NCBI GenBank assembly: GCA_036734025.1
Contig: DAIMZI010000012.1
Location: 1-64,000 of the forward strand
DNA length: 64,000 nucleotides
Direction of reading: 5' to 3'
DNA from: DAIMZI01 sp036734025
GTDB taxonomy: Bacteria; Pseudomonadota; Alphaproteobacteria; Rhizobiales; Rhodomicrobiaceae
A program made the position numbers and the translations under genes. Below are positions 59,156 to 64,000 of the stretch, in pieces. The notes under the pieces were generated by a model, which was not told the DNA's origin, made no database searches, and saw nothing but the letters and a program-made list of their open reading frames with translations. The stretch's first letter is position 1, and each line of letters starts with the position of its first letter.

Positions 59156-60538
59156 TCACTCGGCGGCCCGGGCACTAGGCGGTGTCCATTTCTGACGCAT
59201 CGTGACCAGTTCTTCAGCCGCGCTGGGGTGCAGCGCCATGGTGGCGTCGAAATCGGCCTTCGTGGCATTGAGTCGGATCGGGATGGCAAGGAGCTGGACC
59301 ATCTCGGCTGCATCGGGTCCGCAGATGTGAGCGCCGATGACGATGTCTGATTCAGCATCGACGATCAGTTTCATGATGGTGGTCTCGTCGCGACCGCTCA
59401 GCGTCGCCTTCATCGGCCGAAAGCGGCTCAGATAGATGTCGATATTGGGATATTTCTCGCGCGCCTCATGCTCGGCAAGCCCGACCGTGCCGATCTCGGG
59501 TTGGGAAAATACCGCAGTCGGGATGAAAGTGTGATCGACCGCCATCGGATTGTTGAGGAATGCGGTCTCGACAAAGCGTACCGCCTCGTCGATGGCCACC
59601 GGCGTCAGTTGCACGCGGTCGGTGACATCCCCGATGGCAAAGATGTTGGCGGCGCTGGTGCGGGAAAATTCATTGACGACCACATGCCCGTTCCAGCCCA
59701 TCTCCACGCCTGCGTCCTCCAGACCCAACCAGCTGGTATTGGGAACGCGTCCGGTGGCGAACATCACCTGATCCGCGCTGAAATTCCTGCCGCTTGTGCC
59801 CGCCACGCTCAGCCCCTCGCCCTCGCGGGTGATGGCGCTTACCTCGGTTGCCATGCGCAGCTCGATACCCGATTTCATCATCGCCCCGCTCAAGGCATCG
59901 CGCATGTCCTGGTCAAACCCGCGAAGGATCTGGTCGCCGCGATGCAACAGCGTCACTTTCGCGCCGAGGCCAGCAAAAATACATGCGAATTCCACGCCGA
60001 TATAGCCGCCGCCGACGATCACGATATGCCCCGGCAACTTGCTCAGGTAGAAGGCTTCGTTCGAGGTGATCGCATGTTCGGCGCCGGGCACGGCAGGCAT
60101 GAACGGACGCGCGCCGGTGGCGATCAGGATGGTTTGTGCGGTGATCTTGCGCCCGTCCGATTGCAGTTGAACCGTATGCGCATCCAGCAGCCTGGCGCGG
60201 CTCATGAACAATTCGGCTCCGGATGCTTCCAGATTGCGGATATAGGCCGCGTTCAGGCGGTCGATCTCGCGGTCCTTGTTGGCGATCAGCGTCGGCCAGT
60301 CGAACCGGCGTCCCTCGACCTGCCAGCCGAAGCCTGCCGCATCCTCGATGGCCTTACCGAACTGGCTGGCATAGACCAGCAGCTTCTTCGGCACGCAGCC
60401 GCGAATGACGCAGGTGCCGCCAACGCGCGATTCTTCGGCGATGCCGACACGCTTGCCCATCCCGGCCGCAAGCCGGGCCGCGCGCACCCCGCCCGAACCC
60501 GCGCCAATCACAAACAGCTCATATTCGTAATCGCTCAT
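59156..60538 (-). CDS. gor: Glutathione-disulfide reductase
   Basis: A 460-residue FAD/NAD(P)H disulfide oxidoreductase that reduces glutathione disulfide. FAD-binding GAGSGGVRAAR and the redox disulfide in GGTCVIRGCVPKKLL are present, and the NAD(P)-binding motif is GGGYIGVEFA. The C-terminal His-Glu pair lies in ALHPSAAEELVTM. The SxxVPT-type segment and CVIRGC spacing fit Gor rather than Lpd or MerA. The ATG is at 60538; a GTG one codon earlier is an alternative. Confidence 0.93.
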   Translation of the reverse strand: MSDYEYELFVIGAGSGGVRAARLAAGMGKRVGIAEESRVGGTCVIRGCVPKKLLVYASQFGKAIEDAAGFGWQVEGRRFDWPTLIANKDREIDRLNAAYIRNLEASGAELFMSRARLLDAHTVQLQSDGRKITAQTILIATGARPFMPAVPGAEHAITSNEAFYLSKLPGHIVIVGGGYIGVEFACIFAGLGAKVTLLHRGDQILRGFDQDMRDALSGAMMKSGIELRMATEVSAITREGEGLSVAGTSGRNFSADQVMFATGRVPNTSWLGLEDAGVEMGWNGHVVVNEFSRTSAANIFAIGDVTDRVQLTPVAIDEAVRFVETAFLNNPMAVDHTFIPTAVFSQPEIGTVGLAEHEAREKYPNIDIYLSRFRPMKATLSGRDETTIMKLIVDAESDIVIGAHICGPDAAEMVQLLAIPIRLNATKADFDATMALHPSAAEELVTMRQKWTPPSARAAE

Positions 60539-60577
60539 CACACAGGCTTCTCCCAGGTTCGTCAGGGGATCACGCGG

Positions 60578-61315
60578 CTAGCTTTCGTCCGTCTCCTCGG
60601 CGGCTTCCAGCACGCTCAGCCCGTCCGGCCCCGCAATCACCGCCATATCCGCGATACCTATGAACAGACCATGCTCCACGACGCCGGGCAATAGCGACAA
60701 CAACTCACCCAGAAGTTCGGGATCGGGGATGCGTCTGAAGGCGCAATCGGCGATCAGGTTGCCGCCATCGGTGATCAGCGGCGAGCCGCCCGCTCCGGCG
60801 CGCAGGCGGATTTCACCCTCGCAGCGGGCCTGCTCGGCCATCACATTCATCATGCGAATGGTGGTATGCGCGCCGAACGGGGTAATCTCGACAGGCAGGG
60901 CAAAGGCGCCGAGCACCTCCACCCGCTTTGAATGATCAGCGATGATGACCACACGGTCAGAGGCCATCGCCACGATCTTTTCGCGCAATAGCGCGCCGCC
61001 CCCGCCCTTGATCAGGCGCAACTCGCCGTCGATTTCATCGGCGCCGTCAACCGTCAGGTCGAGTTCGCCCAGTTCGTCGATATCGGCAAGCGGGATGCCC
61101 AGCGATTTCGCCTGATCCTCGCTCGCGCGCGATGTTGCCACGCAGACAATATCGAGCCCCGCCGCCACCTGCTGACCCAGCAGCGTGATGAAGGCCGCTG
61201 CTGTCGAGCCCGTACCGAGCCCGAGCTTCATCTGCGGCTCGACCAGCCGCAGCGCATATTCGGCCGCCTGCCGCTTGAAGGCTTCAGCCGCGCCTGCCCC
61301 TGCCATCGCGCTCAT
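60578..61315 (-). CDS. rpiA: Ribose-5-phosphate isomerase A
   Basis: A 245-residue cytoplasmic enzyme interconverting ribose 5-phosphate and ribulose 5-phosphate. LGLGTGSTAAAFI binds the phosphate. DLTVDGADEIDGELRLIKGGGGALLREKI, split across two motifs, holds the catalytic Asp, Glu and Lys. The start ATG at 61315 shares ATGA with the gabD stop, so the genes are translationally coupled. An in-frame ATG at 61357 would overlap gabD by 46 bp and is less likely. Confidence 0.95.
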   Translation of the reverse strand: MSAMAGAGAAEAFKRQAAEYALRLVEPQMKLGLGTGSTAAAFITLLGQQVAAGLDIVCVATSRASEDQAKSLGIPLADIDELGELDLTVDGADEIDGELRLIKGGGGALLREKIVAMASDRVVIIADHSKRVEVLGAFALPVEITPFGAHTTIRMMNVMAEQARCEGEIRLRAGAGGSPLITDGGNLIADCAFRRIPDPELLGELLSLLPGVVEHGLFIGIADMAVIAGPDGLSVLEAAEETDES

Positions 61316-62769
61316 CGGTCGATCCCGCCCATCATGATGTATTTCATCTCCAGACATTCCTCGATGCCGTGGCGGCCGCCCTCGCGCCCGAGCCCGGACT
61401 CCTTGACCCCGCCAAATGGCGCGACCTCATTTGATATCACGCCCTCGTTGACCCCGATCATGCCGGCCTCCAGCCGCTCGGCAACGCGCCATGCCCGGCC
61501 GATGTCACGGGTGTAGAAATAGGCCGCCAGCCCGTATGGAGTGTCATTGGCGATCGCGACCACCTCGTCTTCCGAGGTGAAGCGGAACAATGGCGCCACG
61601 GGCCCGAAGGTTTCCTCCTGCGCACAGCGCATCTCTGCGGTCACATCGCAAAGCACCGTTGGCTCATAGAAGGTGCGGCCAAGAGCATGGCGCCGCCCGC
61701 CGGTCAGCAATCTTGCGCCCTTGGCCAGAGCATCTGCCACATGGGCCTCGACCTTTTCCAGCGCACTGGCGTTGATCAGCGGTCCCTGGCTGACACCCGG
61801 CCCGTCCGCAGGCCCTACCTTCATCTGCGCCGCCTTTTCGGCAAGACGTGCGGCGAAGGGGTCATATATGCCGTCCTGTACCAGAATTCGGTTGGCGCAC
61901 ACGCAGGTCTGCCCGGTATTGCGGAACTTCGAAGCGATCGCACCCTCCACCGCACGCTCCAGATCGGCATCATCGAAGACGATGAAAGGCGCATTGCCGC
62001 CCAGCTCCAGCGCCACCTTCTTCACAGTCTGCGCGGCCTGGGACATCAGCAGCTTGCCGACTCGGGTCGATCCGGTGAAGCCGACCAGCCGCACCAGCGG
62101 ATTTGAGGTCATTTCCTCGCCGATAGCGGCAGCGCCCTCCGCATCGCTCGTCACGACATTGAACACCCCGGCGGGGATGCCTGCCTCGGCCGCAAGCACG
62201 GCCAGCGCCAGCGCGGTGAGCGGCGTGTCGGGCGCGGGCTTGCACACCGCGGTACAGCCGGCCGCCAGCGCCGGCGCCACCTTGCGGGTGATCATGGCAA
62301 GGGGGAAATTCCAGGGCGTTATTGCCGCGACTACACCGATGGGCTGTTTGATGACGACAAGCCTTGCGCCCTCGCGCGACGTCGGGATCGTCTCGCCGTA
62401 GATGCGCCTTGCCTCTTCCGCGTAGAATTCGATGAATGATGCTCCATAGGCCACCTCGCCGCGCGCTTCACTGAGCGGCTTGCCCTGTTCAGCGCTCATC
62501 AGGCGGGCCAGTTCCTCGGCGTTTTCCATGACCAGATCAAACCAGCGGCGCAGCATCCGGCCGCGCTCTTTGGCGAGCAATCCGGCCCAGGCGGGAAAGG
62601 CGGCATATGCGGCTTCGATGGCCTGGCGGGTCTCGGCTGCGCCGCAATTGGGCACATGCGCAAGCGTATCGCCGGTCGCGGGATTGGTCACAGGCACCTG
62701 CGGCTCGCCCACCCAGGCGCCATTGATGTAACAGCGCTCCCGGATCAGACGTTGCGCGATCTGGTCCAT
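61312..62769 (-). CDS. gabD: NAD(P)-dependent succinate-semialdehyde dehydrogenase
   Basis: A 485-residue aldehyde dehydrogenase very close in pattern to E. coli GabD. It has the AITPWNFPLAMITRK coenzyme segment, the catalytic Glu in LELGGNAPFIVFDDAD and the nucleophilic Cys in NTGQTCVCANRI. It oxidises succinate semialdehyde to succinate in the GABA shunt. ATG 62769 has GGAG seven bases upstream; ATGs at 62781 and 62784 are also in frame. It is coupled to rpiA by an ATGA overlap. No gabT lies nearby; the class III aminotransferase at 29.7 kb is distant. Confidence 0.92.
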   Translation of the reverse strand: MDQIAQRLIRERCYINGAWVGEPQVPVTNPATGDTLAHVPNCGAAETRQAIEAAYAAFPAWAGLLAKERGRMLRRWFDLVMENAEELARLMSAEQGKPLSEARGEVAYGASFIEFYAEEARRIYGETIPTSREGARLVVIKQPIGVVAAITPWNFPLAMITRKVAPALAAGCTAVCKPAPDTPLTALALAVLAAEAGIPAGVFNVVTSDAEGAAAIGEEMTSNPLVRLVGFTGSTRVGKLLMSQAAQTVKKVALELGGNAPFIVFDDADLERAVEGAIASKFRNTGQTCVCANRILVQDGIYDPFAARLAEKAAQMKVGPADGPGVSQGPLINASALEKVEAHVADALAKGARLLTGGRRHALGRTFYEPTVLCDVTAEMRCAQEETFGPVAPLFRFTSEDEVVAIANDTPYGLAAYFYTRDIGRAWRVAERLEAGMIGVNEGVISNEVAPFGGVKESGLGREGGRHGIEECLEMKYIMMGGIDR

Positions 62770-62980
62770 CAGTTTCTCCATCATTCGATTTCCCGGCGCT
62801 ACGATCGTGCAGATCGGCTGGTGGCCGGCCCGCCTGCATCGCCGCTCCTGCCTCCGGTATAGCCTGCCGGCGCGCTGATGTCACAGGCCGATGAGCGCGC
62901 CGTCGTCTTCATTTACTTGTCAGACGAAACGGGTAGTCTGCGCTGCGCGAAACAGCGCGCGTGCGAACCAGGCCCCAGCG

Positions 62981-63646
62981 ATGACCCCAACCATAATATT
63001 CGATCTCGACGGCACCATGATCGATACCGCGCCCGATCTGATCGAGGCGACGAACCAGGCGCTGGATGCGTTCGGAGTGGCGCGGGCGTCTGTCGATCTG
63101 ATCAAGCCCGTGATCAGCGGCGGCGCGCGGCAGATGCTTATCACCGGTCTGGACGCCGCCGGGGCGAGCGAGCGCGCTGTCGATCTGGATGCCATGCTGG
63201 CCCATTTCCTTGACCATTACCGCGCCAACATCGCGGCGCAAAGCCGCCCGTTTCCCGGTCTGATCCCCGCGCTCGACGACATCGCCGACAAGGGCTGGCG
63301 CATCGGCGTGTGCACCAACAAGCGCGAGGCCAACGCGCGGCTGCTTCTGCAAAAGCTCGGCCTGGATGCCTATTTCTCGGCGATTCTCGGCTCCGACAGT
63401 GTGCCCGAGCGCAAGCCTCATCCCGATCACCTGATCCGCACCATCGCCCAGGCCGGCGGCCAGCGCTCTCGCGCCCTCATGATCGGCGACAGCGCGCCCG
63501 ACATCGACGCCGCCCGCGCTGCCGGCGTGCCCAGCATCGCGGTACGCTTCGGCTATTCAGAGACGCCGGCAGACCGGCTTGGCGCCGATCTGGTCATCAG
63601 CCATTTCGACGAATTGCCCGGCGCGATTCGCTCCTTGCTTGGCTGA
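62981..63646 (+). CDS. gph: Phosphoglycolate phosphatase-like HAD hydrolase
   Basis: A 221-residue HAD-superfamily phosphatase. The nucleophile motif is D8-x-D10 in IIFDLDGTMIDTAPDL; motif II is GVCTNKREAN, with the motif III lysine in PERKPHP and motif IV in MIGDSAPDIDAARAAG. The helical cap is of the Gph/subclass I type. It removes 2-phosphoglycolate formed during DNA repair or oxygenase activity; other small phosphates are possible. The start is ATG 62981. It is divergent to gabD. Confidence 0.88.
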   Translation: MTPTIIFDLDGTMIDTAPDLIEATNQALDAFGVARASVDLIKPVISGGARQMLITGLDAAGASERAVDLDAMLAHFLDHYRANIAAQSRPFPGLIPALDDIADKGWRIGVCTNKREANARLLLQKLGLDAYFSAILGSDSVPERKPHPDHLIRTIAQAGGQRSRALMIGDSAPDIDAARAAGVPSIAVRFGYSETPADRLGADLVISHFDELPGAIRSLLG

Positions 63647-63661
63647 GCCGGGTTGAGGGCG

Positions 63662-63703
63662 CACGTGTTCATCACTCCTGCACACGTGTTCATCACTCCT
63701 GCA
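63662..63703. repeat. Perfect 21-bp tandem duplication over the stop codon of the last gene
   Basis: A 21-bp unit beginning CACGTGTTCATCACTCC occurs at 63662-63682 and 63683-63703 without mismatch. The right copy contains the TGA stop (63695-63693) and final codons of the binding-protein gene on the minus strand; the left copy repeats that ending outside the gene. Confidence 0.95.
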
Positions 63704-64000
63704 ATTGTCCATAGCTACCCTGCGACCAGCGATAGATCGTGAATGGCTGGTCGGCGACATCGCCCTTTTCATCAAAGCGCAGAGGGCCGATCACGGTTTG
63801 CACCGCCACCTGGCGCAGCGTGCCGGCAACGTCGTCAGGATCGGTCGAGCCCGCGCGCGACACGGCCGCTGCCCATGCCTCGATCGCCGCATAAGTGTAA
63901 AGCACGTAGCCTTCGGGCTCGATGCCGGCTGAGCGAAAGCGCGCCGCGACCTGCTGTGCATGGGGGCTTTCCCGCGGTTCCGGCACGAAGGTCATCAGTG
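63693..64000 (-). CDS. Branched-chain amino acid-type ABC substrate-binding protein, 3' end
   Basis: The C-terminal 102 residues of a LivK-like periplasmic binding protein; the rest lies beyond the window. Blocks YVLYTYAAIEAWAAAV and QTVIGPLRFDEKGDV with the ending FTIYRWSQGSYGQL are typical of the last domain of Leu/Ile/Val/amide-binding proteins. Its stop codon lies in a 21-bp tandem duplication. The associated permease and ATPase genes are not in view, so the ligand is unknown. Confidence 0.85.
   Translation of the reverse strand, partial: LMTFVPEPRESPHAQQVAARFRSAGIEPEGYVLYTYAAIEAWAAAVSRAGSTDPDDVAGTLRQVAVQTVIGPLRFDEKGDVADQPFTIYRWSQGSYGQLQE

Overview
The window is a GC-rich stretch of alphaproteobacterial chromosome from a draft assembly: exactly 100 N at 41814-41913 mark a scaffold gap inside one gene. 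The class call rests on gcrA, a SAM-II riboswitch in front of metZ, the long two-domain dCTP deaminase, a DUF2865 protein, the argD-argF-hslO order beside gcrA, psd-pssA beside an Atm1-type ABC exporter, and citramalate synthase. The order is probably Hyphomicrobiales/Parvibaculales-like, but I cannot fix it from this window. I see no rRNA, tRNA, CRISPR array, prophage or insertion sequence. Most of the sequence is dense housekeeping and metabolic gene content.

Layout. 1-8.3 kb: a 3'-truncated modC, a PCuAC copper chaperone, a divergent katG/oxyR pair, and a phosphonate-type ABC transporter (phnC-phnD-phnE1-phnE2) with no C-P lyase genes beside it. 8.4-10.6 kb: a DUF4394 exported protein divergent from an ECF sigma/RskA-type anti-sigma pair, with a 34-bp imperfect palindrome between them. 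10.8-13.8 kb: a lone pxpA ending in a 19-bp triplet repeat, then a LysR regulator divergent from an acyl-CoA-dehydrogenase-fold protein with the marks of a 3-sulfinopropionyl-CoA desulfinase. 13.9-22.6 kb: dcd, a SAM-II riboswitch and metZ, trkH, and a two-gene RND efflux system. 22.7-29.4 kb: the argD-argF-hslO operon with an attenuator-like leader, gcrA, and phoR-phoB without the pst genes often found between them.

29.7-35.6 kb: a class III aminotransferase overlapping a BKACE-family beta-keto acid cleavage enzyme, convergent with a TAXI-TRAP transporter; this looks like an uptake and catabolism module for an unknown substrate. 35.7-42.5 kb: small conserved or hypothetical genes, psd-pssA, an Atm1-like exporter, and a LysM protein broken by the gap. 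42.7-51.4 kb: a LOG-family phosphoribohydrolase, an HtpX-like protease, DUF423, cimA, an SMR transporter, cysS, the DUF2865 protein and a GNAT acetyltransferase. 51.4-64 kb: gltX, nadE, class II DAHP synthase, a YbdK-type ligase, YceI, an SDR, gor, a gabD-rpiA operon, gph, and the 3' end of a Leu/Ile/Val-type binding protein.

The parts most worth a second look are the desulfinase-like gene with its LysR, the DUF4394/ECF/anti-sigma module with its palindrome, the aminotransferase-BKACE-TAXI/TRAP module, and several RNA or regulatory signals: the SAM-II riboswitch, the argD leader hairpin, alternative hairpins after phnD, and a Pho-box-like site before phoB. Three short tandem duplications of 10-21 bp sit exactly on start or stop codons.
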